Shown here piece by piece: positions 52,810 through 60,753 of a stretch of DNA of 64,000 bases. Each line of letters begins with the position of its first letter. Within the stretch, counting starts at the first letter, position 1. Source of the DNA: Aminomonas paucivorans DSM 12260 (lineage in GTDB: Bacteria > Synergistota > Synergistia > Synergistales > Synergistaceae); NCBI RefSeq assembly GCF_000165795.1, contig NZ_CM001022.1, positions 124,001 through 188,000 on the forward strand, written 5' to 3'. Both the position numbers and the translations under genes were made by a program. Under the pieces are notes generated by a model. The model made no database searches and was not told where the DNA came from. It saw only the letters and a program-made list of their open reading frames with translations.

Positions 52810-53579
52810 CGGGGTTCCTCCCCCCGGCGGTGTCCGTGGGCGAAGGCGGGGTGGTAGAGGAGGCTTCGGGCGTCCCCCGGGTCCAGGCAGCGTCCGATCA
52901 CCAGCAGGGCGTGGCGCCGGATCCCCGCTTCCTCCAGGGAGGCCGCCAGGTTTTCCAGGGTGGTGCGTCCCACCCTCTGGTCCGGCCAGGTGGCCCGGTA
53001 GACCCAGGCGGCGGGGGTGTCCGGGGAAAGCCCCCCCTTCAGACAGGAAGCCGTCACAGCGGCGGCGTGCTCCGCCGAGAGGAACACCGCCAGGGTGGCT
53101 CCCGTGGCGGCCAGGGCCGTCAGGGATTCCTCCTCCCGCACGGGGGTGCGCCCCGGCGCCCGGGTGCAGATCAGGGTCTGGGTCCCCCCGGGGACGGTGT
53201 ACTCCACCCCCAGGGCCGCTGCGGCGCCCTGGAGGCTGGAGACCCCCGGAACGATCCGAACCCGGATCCCCCGGTCCTCCAGCAGACGGATCTGCTCCCC
53301 GATGGCCCCGTAGAGGCTCGGGTCCCCCGTGTGGAGGCGCACCACCCGTTTTCCGTCCCGGGCGGCTTCCGTCAGCAGGTCCACCTGTTCCTCCAGAGAG
53401 AGGGGGGCGGAGTCGGCCAGGCGGGCGTTCTCGCGGCAGCAGGCCAGGATCTCCCGGTTCACCAGGCTTCCCGCGTAGAGCACCAGGTCCGCCTCCTCCA
53501 GGAGGCGGCGGCCCTTGAGGGTGAGCAGCTCCGGGTCCCCGGGGCCGGCTCCGACGATGTGGATGCAGGGTTCCTTCAA
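52806..53579 (-). CDS. cbiF: Cobalt-precorrin-4 C11-methyltransferase
   Basis: SAM-dependent methyltransferase of 257 residues. The N-terminus is IHIVGAGPGDPELLTLKG; further motifs are VLYAGSLVNREILACC, VVRLHTGDPSLYGAIGEQ (SAM pocket), IVPGVSSLQGAAAALGVEYT and FLSAEHAAAVTASCL. Start is TTG; it overlaps the cbiET stop (TTGA), and its own stop overlaps cbiGHJ (GTGA). It acts just before CbiG in the cobalt-early pathway. Confidence 0.92.
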   Translation of the reverse strand: MKEPCIHIVGAGPGDPELLTLKGRRLLEEADLVLYAGSLVNREILACCRENARLADSAPLSLEEQVDLLTEAARDGKRVVRLHTGDPSLYGAIGEQIRLLEDRGIRVRIVPGVSSLQGAAAALGVEYTVPGGTQTLICTRAPGRTPVREEESLTALAATGATLAVFLSAEHAAAVTASCLKGGLSPDTPAAWVYRATWPDQRVGRTTLENLAASLEEAGIRRHALLVIGRCLDPGDARSLLYHPAFAHGHRRGEEPR

Positions 53580-54865
53580 GGCAGATCCCCCCAGATCAGG
53601 TCCACCGGGTTCAGGGCGGAGGGGGTCCAGTGGGGACCCAGCCTGCGGCCTTCCGCGGCGGCGATGCGCCAGAAGCCTGTCTCCAGGCCCCGGCGTTCCA
53701 GATGTTCCAGCGTTCGCGGCGCCGTGGCAAGCCCCAGGGAGGCCACCACGATCCTTCCCTTCGGGGTCAGGCGGGCCAGGGTCCCGTCCAGCACCCCCTC
53801 CAGGTCCGGGCCGTGTCCCCCCACGAAGGCCCCCTGAAAGGGAGGCTCCTCCAGGTCGACCAGGGCCTCCGGGGCGCTTCCCGCCACCAGGCGGACCTGA
53901 TCCCCCAGCCCCAGTCGCTCCAGGTGGCGGGCCGCCAGGTCCCGGGCTTCCGGGTTTCGCTCCAGGGAGACCACCCGGCTCCCGGCGCGGGCCAGCTCCG
54001 CCGTGACCCCCCCGGTGCCCGTGCCGATCTCCAGGATCCGGGATCCCTCCAGGGGGGCCAGAAGGGCCAGGACCAGCCCCCGGAGGGGGGCCTTGGTGAG
54101 GGGCACTCCGGGGTGGCGCAGGAAGTCCCCGTCGGGCAGGAGGCCCCGGCGGGGGCAGGGCGTCCTGCCGGGAAGGGGACCGGAGGGGGCGGCCCCACCC
54201 GCCTCGGGTCGGGGGGGCTCCGGGGGGGCCAGCCAGAGCAGCCCCAGGCGACCCCGGAAGGGGTTGCGGCGCAGCTCCCCCAGGGTCCCCCGAAAGACCT
54301 GCTCCCGGGGGGTCCCCAGGTCCCAGCCCAGGGCGGCGGGGAGGCCTTGAAGCCCCGCTTCCTCCGCAAGCCACGCCAGCTGCTCCGGCACCTCCGGGGC
54401 GGCCCCCAGCAGCAGCGCCGCCCCTCCGGGGGCCGTCGCCGCGGCCCGGAGGTCCTGGGGGTCCGGCAGGGCCCGGCCGTGGAGGGACCGGGTGGCGGTG
54501 CGTTCCCAGGGGAGGCCCAGCCGGGCCGCCAGGAGCTGGAGGCAGGAGATCCCCGGCAGGGAGCGAACCCGGGGGCCGAAGGCCTCCCGGAGGCGACGCG
54601 CCAGGCTGTAGAACCCCGGATCGCCGCTCACCAGCACCCCCACGGGCCCCGGGGCGTCCTCCACCAGTCCCGGCAGGTCCGCAAGCCGGGGGGGGAGGGG
54701 GCGGCGGTCCTGCCCCGGGGCGAGGGGAAGCAGCTCCAGGTGTCGGGGGTCTCCGAAGAGGGTGCGCAGGGAGAGGGCCAGGTCCGCCGCCGCAGGGGGA
54801 AGCCAGCGGGGATCCCCCGGCCCCATGCCCAGGACCAGGACGGCGTTTTCCGGGTGGTCGGTCAC
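53576..54865 (-). CDS. cbiET: CbiE-CbiT fusion (cobalt-precorrin-7 C5 / -6B C15 methyltransferase-decarboxylase)
   Basis: Protein of 429 residues equivalent to aerobic CobL. Residues 7-213: CbiE (VLVLGMGPGDPRWLPPAA, VGVLVSGDPGFYSLARRL, SLPGISCLQLLAARLGLPW). Residues 240-429: CbiT (DFLRHPGVPLTKAPLRGLVL, ILEIGTGTGGVTAELARAG, AFVGGHGPDLEGVLD). Start is GTG in a GTGA overlap with cbiD. Together the halves add two methyl groups and remove one carboxyl. Confidence 0.93.
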   Translation of the reverse strand: MTDHPENAVLVLGMGPGDPRWLPPAAADLALSLRTLFGDPRHLELLPLAPGQDRRPLPPRLADLPGLVEDAPGPVGVLVSGDPGFYSLARRLREAFGPRVRSLPGISCLQLLAARLGLPWERTATRSLHGRALPDPQDLRAAATAPGGAALLLGAAPEVPEQLAWLAEEAGLQGLPAALGWDLGTPREQVFRGTLGELRRNPFRGRLGLLWLAPPEPPRPEAGGAAPSGPLPGRTPCPRRGLLPDGDFLRHPGVPLTKAPLRGLVLALLAPLEGSRILEIGTGTGGVTAELARAGSRVVSLERNPEARDLAARHLERLGLGDQVRLVAGSAPEALVDLEEPPFQGAFVGGHGPDLEGVLDGTLARLTPKGRIVVASLGLATAPRTLEHLERRGLETGFWRIAAAEGRRLGPHWTPSALNPVDLIWGDLP

Positions 54866-55980
54866 GGTCGTTCCTCCTCCTCCGGCCCCCGGCGCAGGGA
54901 CGCCGTCAGGGCCTCCACGTCCCCCCACCGGGCCAGTTCCCGGCGGGGGAGGGCGAAGACCACGCAGGCCACGCGTTCCGCGGTCCCGCAGATCCGGGCG
55001 GCGGAGGCGGCGGCCCGGTGGGCGGTCTCCTCCAGGGCCTTGCGTCCCGGTTCGGTCTCCAGGAGGGCGCAGGCCGCCTCGTCGGCGGTGTTGGCCTCCA
55101 GGACCCGACGCACCTCCTCAGGGGAGGCCCCGTGCAGGGCCGCGTAGGCCCCCAGAGCCTCCAGGCGCCCGTCGCTTCGGGCGCTGTGGGTGTCCCGGGA
55201 CCCTGCGGCGAGCTTGGCGAACTTCCCCACCTGTCCCACCAGAAGCAGCTCCCGAAACCCCAGGTCCGCCGCCGCTGCCAGGGCCTCTCCGGCGAAGTTG
55301 CTCATCCCCACCAGGGGACCCTCCGGAACCCCCAGGGATCGGGCCATCTCCCGACCGTAGTTTCCCGGCACCAGACAGACCGCCCGGCGCCCCTCCGCCG
55401 CCAGCACCGACAGCTCCGCCCGGAGGGTGGCGGTGAGGGCGGGCTCGCTCATGGGGCGCACCACTCCCTGGGTTCCCAGCACCGAAAGTCCCCCCTCCAC
55501 CCCCAGGCGGGGGTTGAAGGTGCGGGCCGCCACCTCCTCTCCTCCGGGGATGGAGAGGACCACCCGGACCCCCAATCCCGGGGGCAGTTCCCCGCGAAGG
55601 TGCTCCTCCAGCATCCTTCGGGGGGTGGGGTTGATGGCCCGTTCCCCCACGGGCACGGGCAGCCCGGGGCGGGTGACCACCCCGATGCCCTCCCCCGCCT
55701 CCAGGAGGATCTCCCCTCCCGGGACGAGGGCGACTCGGGCCACCACCGCCAGGCCGTGGGTCACGTCCGGGTCGTCCCCCCCGTCCTTCACCACCCAGGC
55801 CTCCGCCCCCCCGGGCACCGCCCGGCAGCCCCCCAGGGGGATGGAGAGGACCCCGCCCCCGGGCAGGCGGACGGAGACCCGGAGGGTCGGCCGGGCCAAA
55901 AGCCACCGCACCGCCCCCAGGGCGGCGGCGACCGCGGCGGTTCCGGTGGTGAAGCCCCAGCGGAGGGAGGGGGTCGTCAC
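54862..55980 (-). CDS. cbiD: Cobalt-precorrin-5B C1-methyltransferase
   Basis: Enzyme of 372 residues specific to the anaerobic pathway. Motifs: LRWGFTTGTAAVAAALGA at the N-terminus, WVVKDGGDDPDVTHGLAV, PAINPTPRRM-like GERAINPTPRRMLEEHL, VLGTQGVVRPMSEPAL and LLVGQVGKFAKLAAGSRDTHS. GTG start overlaps the upstream binding-protein stop by 4 nt. Its presence, together with cbiG and cbiK, identifies the cobalt-early route. Confidence 0.94.
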   Translation of the reverse strand: MTTPSLRWGFTTGTAAVAAALGAVRWLLARPTLRVSVRLPGGGVLSIPLGGCRAVPGGAEAWVVKDGGDDPDVTHGLAVVARVALVPGGEILLEAGEGIGVVTRPGLPVPVGERAINPTPRRMLEEHLRGELPPGLGVRVVLSIPGGEEVAARTFNPRLGVEGGLSVLGTQGVVRPMSEPALTATLRAELSVLAAEGRRAVCLVPGNYGREMARSLGVPEGPLVGMSNFAGEALAAAADLGFRELLLVGQVGKFAKLAAGSRDTHSARSDGRLEALGAYAALHGASPEEVRRVLEANTADEAACALLETEPGRKALEETAHRAAASAARICGTAERVACVVFALPRRELARWGDVEALTASLRRGPEEEERP

Positions 55981-56999
55981 GGCTTGGCCTTCCCGCCCTC
56001 CCGGGCCCCGTCCACCAGGGACTCCAGCAGGGCCAGGGCCTTGGGGAGGCGCAGCACCGAGGGACGGGAGACGAAGGCCTCCGGCACGTCTCGGACCCGA
56101 CCGGCCCGCACCGCCTCCAGGGCGGACAGCCGGGGGTCCCGGGCCAGCTCCGAGGCGGGGAGGGCGTTCATGGCCCCCTGCTGCACCAGCACCAGGCGCA
56201 GGCGGTTTCCCAGCCCCAGGAGGCGTTCGTCCCCGAAGGAGGCCACGGCGCTGCCCGGGGAGAGGGGCCGGGCGTCAGAGGCCAGGTTCTCCGCCCCCGC
56301 CGCCTCAAGGAGCCGGTCCGCCCAGCAGCCGGGGGAGCAGGTGGTGAGGGTTCGAGCGGTGGTCACCAGGAAGACCCCCGGTCGGGGCTCGCTTTGGTGT
56401 CTGCGGCGTGCCCGGTCCGTGAGGGCCACGGTGCGTTCCCCCACGCGCCGGGCCTCGGCGGTCCGTCCCGTCAGGGCCCCCAGGCGGTTCAGGTAGGAGG
56501 CGAGGTTCCCCCATGCCGGGGGCTCCAGCACCGCCACGGGGATGTGGAATCGCTCCAGCTGTCCCAAAAGCTGGGGCTGCATCTGGAGCTGCAGGGGGCG
56601 CAGCACCACCAGGTCGGGGCGCAGGGCCAGGAGGGCCTCCACGTCGGGCTTCAGGGGCAGGCGTCTTGCCGGTCCCGCCCAGGCGGAGTCGTCGGCGGCG
56701 CTGACCCCCGCCAGTTGCCCCTTGGCCCCGAGGGCCACCAGGTTCTCCGTGTGGGCGACGTAGAGGGAGACGATGCGGGAGGCGGGGCGGGGGAGGGTCA
56801 CGGTGCGCCCCGCGTCGTCCCGGACCCGGAGGGCCGCCGCCCCGGTCCCGGGCAGCAGGACCAGCAGCAGGGATAGGAGGACCAGTACAGGAAGTCCCCG
56901 GAGGAGGAAGTCTCCTGGGTCGGGGGAATCATCCACAGGAGTGGACAACTTGGTGGACAACTCCGTCGGTGCTGTGGGGAGGTTGTGGATAAGGGTCAT
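55977..56999 (-). CDS. Substrate-binding protein of a metal/cobalamin-type ABC transporter
   Basis: Protein of 340 residues of the BtuF/FecB class: RVRDDAGRTVTLPRPASRIV, SLYVAHTENLVALGAKGQLAG, LLALRPDLVVLRPLQLQMQP, and EAVRAGRVRDVPEAFVSRPS. The hydrophobic signal segment (GLPVLVLLSLLLVLLPGTGA) begins only near residue 35. The preceding n-region is unusually long and is encoded by DNA with several DnaA-box-like words. ATG start has GAAGGAG 10 nt upstream. No permease or ATPase gene is nearby, so it must pair with components elsewhere, perhaps the 2679-5598 type. Cobalt chelates or corrinoids are likely ligands from context. Confidence 0.8.
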   Translation of the reverse strand: MTLIHNLPTAPTELSTKLSTPVDDSPDPGDFLLRGLPVLVLLSLLLVLLPGTGAAALRVRDDAGRTVTLPRPASRIVSLYVAHTENLVALGAKGQLAGVSAADDSAWAGPARRLPLKPDVEALLALRPDLVVLRPLQLQMQPQLLGQLERFHIPVAVLEPPAWGNLASYLNRLGALTGRTAEARRVGERTVALTDRARRRHQSEPRPGVFLVTTARTLTTCSPGCWADRLLEAAGAENLASDARPLSPGSAVASFGDERLLGLGNRLRLVLVQQGAMNALPASELARDPRLSALEAVRAGRVRDVPEAFVSRPSVLRLPKALALLESLVDGAREGGKAKP

Positions 57000-57029
57000 G
57001 GTCCGTCGACTCCTTCAGGGAACCAGGCG

Positions 57030-57068
57030 CTCCGGGCCCCCGGGCGTCGTCGCCTCGGGGGCCCGGAG
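57030..57068 (-). terminator. Strong stem-loop between cbiK and the binding-protein gene
   Basis: Perfect 13-bp stem CTCCGGGCCCCCG / CGGGGGCCCGGAG with a 13-nt loop. On the minus strand no U-run follows, so it is more likely an mRNA-stabilising or attenuating structure within the operon. On the plus strand it is followed by TTTTT. Confidence 0.55.
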
Positions 57069-57073
57069 GGTTT

Positions 57074-57976
57074 TTAAAACGCCTTCTTCGCCGCTTCCTT
57101 CAGATGCTCCAGCATCAGGGCCCGCACCTCCGGGTTCTGGCCGAAGCCCTGGAGGACCGTGTCCACCCGGAAGCCCATCTTGGTGAGCTGACTCTTCCAG
57201 GAGTCCTCCTCCGGTCCCGCCATGTCGTTGTGGGCGTGGTCCCCCGCCACCAGCATGGCGGGCACCAGGGTGACCCGCCGGACCCCCAGGGCCTGGAGGC
57301 GGGCGACCAGGTCGTCGAAGGAGGGGGTGCCCTCCACGGTGCCCACCAGCAGTTTGGGGCTGATGCGGTTCAGCACCGTCTGGAGGCGGGAGTAGGCCCC
57401 GTTGGCGGGATGGGGGGTTCCGTGGCCCATGAAGACCACCGCCCCGTCCTGGAGGCGCTTGCCGTAGGTCCGGTTCAGCGCCGCCGCCAGGCGGTCGAAG
57501 TCCTCGTCGGACCAGAGGAGGGGACGGCTCAGGGCGATGCCCCGGAAGCCCGTCTTGCCCTCGTCGCGCCCCAGTTGGTCGAAGCAGCGCACGATGGTCC
57601 CCAGGTCCTCGTACTCCTCCCCGGGGATCACGTGGGTGGACAGGATGGCCACATGGGTGAACCCGTCGGCGTGGAGCTTCGCCAGGGCCACCAGGGGATC
57701 GTCGATGATCTGCCCCTGCTTGGCCAGCTTGCGCATGATGATCCGGGAGGTGTAGGCCACCCGGACCTCCGTGCCCGGGAAGGCCTGCTTCACCGAATCC
57801 AGGGTGGCGGCGATGGCCGCCTGTCCCTCGGGCATGGAGCTGCCGAAGGAGACCAGCAGCACCGCGGGCTTGGCGGGGGTTTCCTTGGACGACGAGGCCA
57901 TGCAGGCACCTCCCAGGGCGAAAAGCAGGGTCAGGGCCAGGGCCCAGACCGGGGCGAGGGTTCGGATCTTGGTCAA
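57074..57976 (-). CDS. cbiK: Sirohydrochlorin cobaltochelatase, exported type
   Basis: Chelatase of 300 residues that inserts Co2+ into sirohydrochlorin. Motifs: AVLLVSFGSSMPEG, the active-site histidine in AILSTHVIPGEEY, VVFMGHGTPHPAN, and VPAMLVAGDHAHNDMAG with the second metal histidine. An N-terminal signal-like segment (LAPVWALALTLLFALGGAC) precedes about 15 Ser/Lys/Pro residues, so the enzyme is probably exported or membrane-tethered, as known for CbiK(P) of Desulfovibrio. The cysteine is not in a good lipobox. Start is TTG with AAGGAGG 8 nt upstream. It is the only chelatase seen in the two B12 operons. Confidence 0.9.
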   Translation of the reverse strand: MTKIRTLAPVWALALTLLFALGGACMASSSKETPAKPAVLLVSFGSSMPEGQAAIAATLDSVKQAFPGTEVRVAYTSRIIMRKLAKQGQIIDDPLVALAKLHADGFTHVAILSTHVIPGEEYEDLGTIVRCFDQLGRDEGKTGFRGIALSRPLLWSDEDFDRLAAALNRTYGKRLQDGAVVFMGHGTPHPANGAYSRLQTVLNRISPKLLVGTVEGTPSFDDLVARLQALGVRRVTLVPAMLVAGDHAHNDMAGPEEDSWKSQLTKMGFRVDTVLQGFGQNPEVRALMLEHLKEAAKKAF

Positions 57977-58083
57977 CGAAGACGCCTCCTTCCAGATGCG
58001 GTTGCGGGGTGCCCCGAAGAGCGGGTCCGGGCCGAGGCGCCTTCGGTCCGGGGGGCGGGACGGGTACGCGGGTGGGCGGAGGA

Positions 58084-58719
58084 TTAGGGAGAAGGGGCCT
58101 CCCCTGCCAGGCGAAGCAGGGCGTTGCAGGCGGCGGCGCAGAGGTTCGACCCCCCCCGGGGACCCGAGAGGACCACGCAGGGCAGGCCCGAGGCCAACAG
58201 GGCCCGCTTGCTCTCCGCCGCCCCCACGAAGCCCACGGGGAAGGCGCAGACGAAGTCCACCGGGGCTCCCGCCTCCGCCCGCTCCAGAAGCCGGAAGAGG
58301 GCGGTGGGGGCGTTGCCGAAGGCGTAGAGGCGCACCCCCTGGTCCGCCGCCAGGTCCACCGCCGCCATGGCCCGGGTGACCAGGGCCTCCTCGCTGCGGC
58401 GGCGCACCTCCGGATCGTGGATGGCCGCCAGGGGGTGCAGGCCGAGGCGTTCCGTCAGGGGGCGGGAGAGGCCCGACCGCACCATCTCCACGTCGCAGAA
58501 GAGCGGTCCCCCCCGGCGCAGGGCCTCGACGCCCCGCCGGACCCCTTCCGGGGAACTCCGAAGCAGGGAGGCCAGGGAGAAGTCCGCCCCCGCGTGGACC
58601 ACCCGTTCCGCCACCGGGCGAAGCTGCGGTTCCAGGGCGTAGGAGTCCAGCACGGAGCGGATGAGCCCCAGGCTGGTCTCCTCGATGGACTGAGGGTCCC
58701 TGCAGTAGGCGAAGGGCAT
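58084..58719 (-). CDS. cbiC: Cobalt-precorrin-8 methylmutase
   Basis: Enzyme of 211 residues that moves a methyl group from C11 to C12 to give cobyrinate. Motifs: IEETSLGLIRSVLD, the catalytic histidine in ERVVHAGADFSLASLL, GGPLFCDVEMVRSGLSR, YAFGNAPTALFRLLE and CAFPVGFVGAAESKRAL. Start is ATG behind AAGGGAG. It is the first gene after riboswitch 2. A 107-nt gap without a gene lies before cbiK. Confidence 0.93.
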   Translation of the reverse strand: MPFAYCRDPQSIEETSLGLIRSVLDSYALEPQLRPVAERVVHAGADFSLASLLRSSPEGVRRGVEALRRGGPLFCDVEMVRSGLSRPLTERLGLHPLAAIHDPEVRRRSEEALVTRAMAAVDLAADQGVRLYAFGNAPTALFRLLERAEAGAPVDFVCAFPVGFVGAAESKRALLASGLPCVVLSGPRGGSNLCAAACNALLRLAGEAPSP

Positions 58720-58743
58720 GCCGTCGTCTCCCTTCCATGGCCG

Positions 58744-58778
58744 AAAGTAAAAGAGGCCGCCGCCTTGCGGCGACGGCC
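58744..58778 (-). terminator. Terminator of riboswitch 2 expression platform
   Basis: On the minus strand GGCCGTCGCC and GGCGGCGGCC form a 10-bp stem (one G-U pair) with a short loop, followed by TCTTTTACTTT. It lies between the aptamer and the cbiC ribosome site, the normal place for a B12-triggered terminator. Confidence 0.85.
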
Positions 58779-58850
58779 CCACCCAGACGGGAAGAAGTTC
58801 CCGACAGGAGGCGCCCGCCCGCGCAGGCCTTCCTTCCCGAACCTTGCGCG

Positions 58851-58990
58851 AACCGGTCTCCTGGCTTCCGTTCCTCCTACTCCCGCGCCTTCCCGGGGGG
58901 TGCCCCCGGTGGCTCCTCTGCGGTTTCGTCCCGGTCACAGTGGCGGGGCCGCTCCGGCGTCTCACCGGATTCCCGTGCGTTCGCGCGGCG
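58851..58990 (-). ncRNA. Cobalamin riboswitch 2
   Basis: Leader of the cbiC-cbiGHJ operon. The B12 box GCCACTGTGACCGGGACGAA is identical to that of riboswitch 1. The flanking parts (GGGAATCCGGTGAGACGCC, GGGAGTAGGAGGAACGG, AGCCAGGAGACCGG) are also nearly the same. Unlike copy 1 it is followed by an intrinsic terminator, so it should act on transcription. A TGGTACAAT extended -10 box lies upstream at 59003-59011. Confidence 0.93.
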
Positions 58991-59002
58991 CTGTTCCCGG
59001 GC

Positions 59003-59011
59003 ATTGTACCA
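59003..59011 (-). promoter_or_regulatory. Extended -10 promoter for riboswitch 2 transcript
   Basis: TGGTACAAT on the minus strand (TACAAT with TGn), only 4 nt past the end of the ZIP transporter gene. No -35 box is visible because that region codes for the ZIP C-terminus. Confidence 0.55.
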
Positions 59012-59014
59012 CCA

Positions 59015-59821
59015 TCAGCCCAGAGCCACGTCCAGGACCATCATGACCACGAAGCCCGCCACCAGGCCCAGGGTGGCCTGGTCCCCGTTGCCCGCGGACT
59101 GGGACTCCGGGACCACCTCTTCCACCACCACGAAGACCATGGCCCCGGCGGCGAAGGCCAGGGCGTAGGGCAGCAGGGGACGGGCCAGCTGCACCAGCAG
59201 GGCCCCCAACAGGGCGAAGAGGGGTTCCACCACCGCGGAGAGCTGGCCGTAAAGGAAGGATTTCCCCGGGGACAGCCCCTCCCGGCGCAGGGGCAGGGAG
59301 ACCGCCAGCCCCTCGGGGAAGTTCTGCAGCCCGATCCCCAGGGCCAGGGCGACCGCCCCGGCCAGGGAGGCGGAGGCGAGGCTTCCCACGGCCCCGAAGG
59401 CCACCCCCACCGCCAGCCCCTCGGGGATGTTGTGGAGGGTGATGGCCAGGACCAACAGGGTGGTGCGCTTCCAGTGGGTGGGGAGCCCTTCGGGGGAACC
59501 GTCCTTCAGAGCGGGGTGGAGGTGGGGGAGGAGGGTGTCCAGCCCCCGCAGGGCCAGAGCTCCCAGGGAGAACCCTGCGGCGGGGGGCAGCCAGCCCGGA
59601 AGACCCAGCTCCTCGGAAAGCTCGATGGCCGGAGCCAGGAGGGACCAGAAGCTGGCGGCCAGCATCACTCCCCCCGCGAACCCCAGCATCACGTCCAGGG
59701 TCAGGCGGGAGGGGTTGCGGCGCAGGAACACCAGGGCAGCCCCGGCGGCGGTGACCCCCCAGGTGAACAACCCCGCCAGCAGGGCCTGGAGGGGAGGGGA
59801 AAGATCGACGAGGTTCGACAC
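59015..59821 (-). CDS. ZIP-family divalent metal transporter
   Basis: Inner-membrane importer of 268 residues with eight hydrophobic segments. The two metal-binding motifs of the family are clear: [19 protein letters not shown] in helix IV and [16 protein letters not shown] in helix V. A His-containing loop ([12 protein letters not shown]) precedes helix IV. Zinc is the usual substrate, but iron, manganese or cobalt are possible. Its place after a Fur-family regulator and a ZnuA-like gene supports zinc; its place just before a B12 operon leaves cobalt open. Confidence 0.88.
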   Translation of the reverse strand: MSNLVDLSPPLQALLAGLFTWGVTAAGAALVFLRRNPSRLTLDVMLGFAGGVMLAASFWSLLAPAIELSEELGLPGWLPPAAGFSLGALALRGLDTLLPHLHPALKDGSPEGLPTHWKRTTLLVLAITLHNIPEGLAVGVAFGAVGSLASASLAGAVALALGIGLQNFPEGLAVSLPLRREGLSPGKSFLYGQLSAVVEPLFALLGALLVQLARPLLPYALAFAAGAMVFVVVEEVVPESQSAGNGDQATLGLVAGFVVMMVLDVALG

Positions 59822-59883
59822 GGCGGCACCTCCTCGGGTGAGTCTGAAAGGAGTTTAGCCCATCCCGAGGAGTCGAGGAAAGG

Positions 59884-60753
59884 TCAGTCCAGGGCCTCCC
59901 GGAAGATCCGGGCCTGACGGCGCAGGTTCCCCAGCCAGTCCTCCGCCAGGGGGTCCGCCTTCACCACCCGGGCGTTCAGTGCCTCCGCCAGCGTGGCGGC
60001 GCTCCTCGCGGAGATCTGGGGCTGCAGGAAGAGCACCTTGACCTTCAGTTCCCGCCCCCGGTCGATGAGGGCCTTCATCTGGGCGGGTTTGGGCTCCTTT
60101 CCCTCCACCTCTACCGCCACCTGGCGGAGGCCGTAGTCCCGGCAGAAGTACCCCCAGGCGGGGTGGAACACCATCAGGGTCATGCCCTTGCGGGGGGCCA
60201 GGAGAGACGAGAGGTCCCGGTCCAGCTCCCGAATCTCCCGGGACAGGGCCTCGGCGTTGCGGCGGTACGTCGCCGCCCCGGCAGGGTCCAGGGAGATCAG
60301 GCCGTCCCGGAGGTTGCGCACCATCTTCAGGCCGTTGCGGGGGGAAAGCCAGATGTGGGGGTCCAGGTTTTCCGGGCGGGTCCCTGCCTCCCCCGCGCCC
60401 TCGTGGCCGTGTTCCTCCATGGGGATGCGGAGGATGCCCCGGTCCGCCGGGATCACCGCCAGGGACGGGGCTGTCCGGACGACCCGGTCCAGAAGGGCTT
60501 TCTCGAAGGGCATACCCAGGGAGAAGCACCCCGCTGCCCGGGAAAGCTCCGCCATGAGGCGGGGGCGAGGTTCGAAGGTGTGGGGGTCCGCCCCCGGGGG
60601 CACCAACACGGACACGGCCACCCGGTTTCCTCCCACCCGCTCCGCCAGGTACTTCAGGGGAGGGATGGGGACGAAAACCCTAAGGGGGGCTGCCGCGGCG
60701 GGAAGGCACAGGGCCAGGACCAGGCAGAGGGCGCAGAAGAGACGACGACGCAT
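59884..60753 (-). CDS. ZnuA-like metal-binding protein of an ABC transporter
   Basis: Exported cluster A-I binding protein of 289 residues. Signal peptide about 1-22 (LFCALCLVLALCLPAAAA). Motifs: PIPPLKYLAERVGGNRVAV, VPPGADPHTFEPRP with the first metal histidine, a short His-rich loop EEHGHEGAGEAG, DPHIWLSPRNGLKMV, VFHPAWGYFCRDYGL and EGKEPKPAQMKALID. These fit zinc or manganese binding; the His-rich loop favours zinc. The ATG overlaps the regulator stop by one base (TGATG). Genes for the permease and ATPase are not in the window. Confidence 0.85.
   Translation of the reverse strand: MRRRLFCALCLVLALCLPAAAAPLRVFVPIPPLKYLAERVGGNRVAVSVLVPPGADPHTFEPRPRLMAELSRAAGCFSLGMPFEKALLDRVVRTAPSLAVIPADRGILRIPMEEHGHEGAGEAGTRPENLDPHIWLSPRNGLKMVRNLRDGLISLDPAGAATYRRNAEALSREIRELDRDLSSLLAPRKGMTLMVFHPAWGYFCRDYGLRQVAVEVEGKEPKPAQMKALIDRGRELKVKVLFLQPQISARSAATLAEALNARVVKADPLAEDWLGNLRRQARIFREALD

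Noticed and set aside
56930-57000. Replication origin suggested by DnaA-box-like words
   Set aside because: No dnaA, dnaN, gyrB or rpmH nearby, no A/T-rich unwinding element, and the boxes lie inside a gene; kept only as a low-interest cluster.
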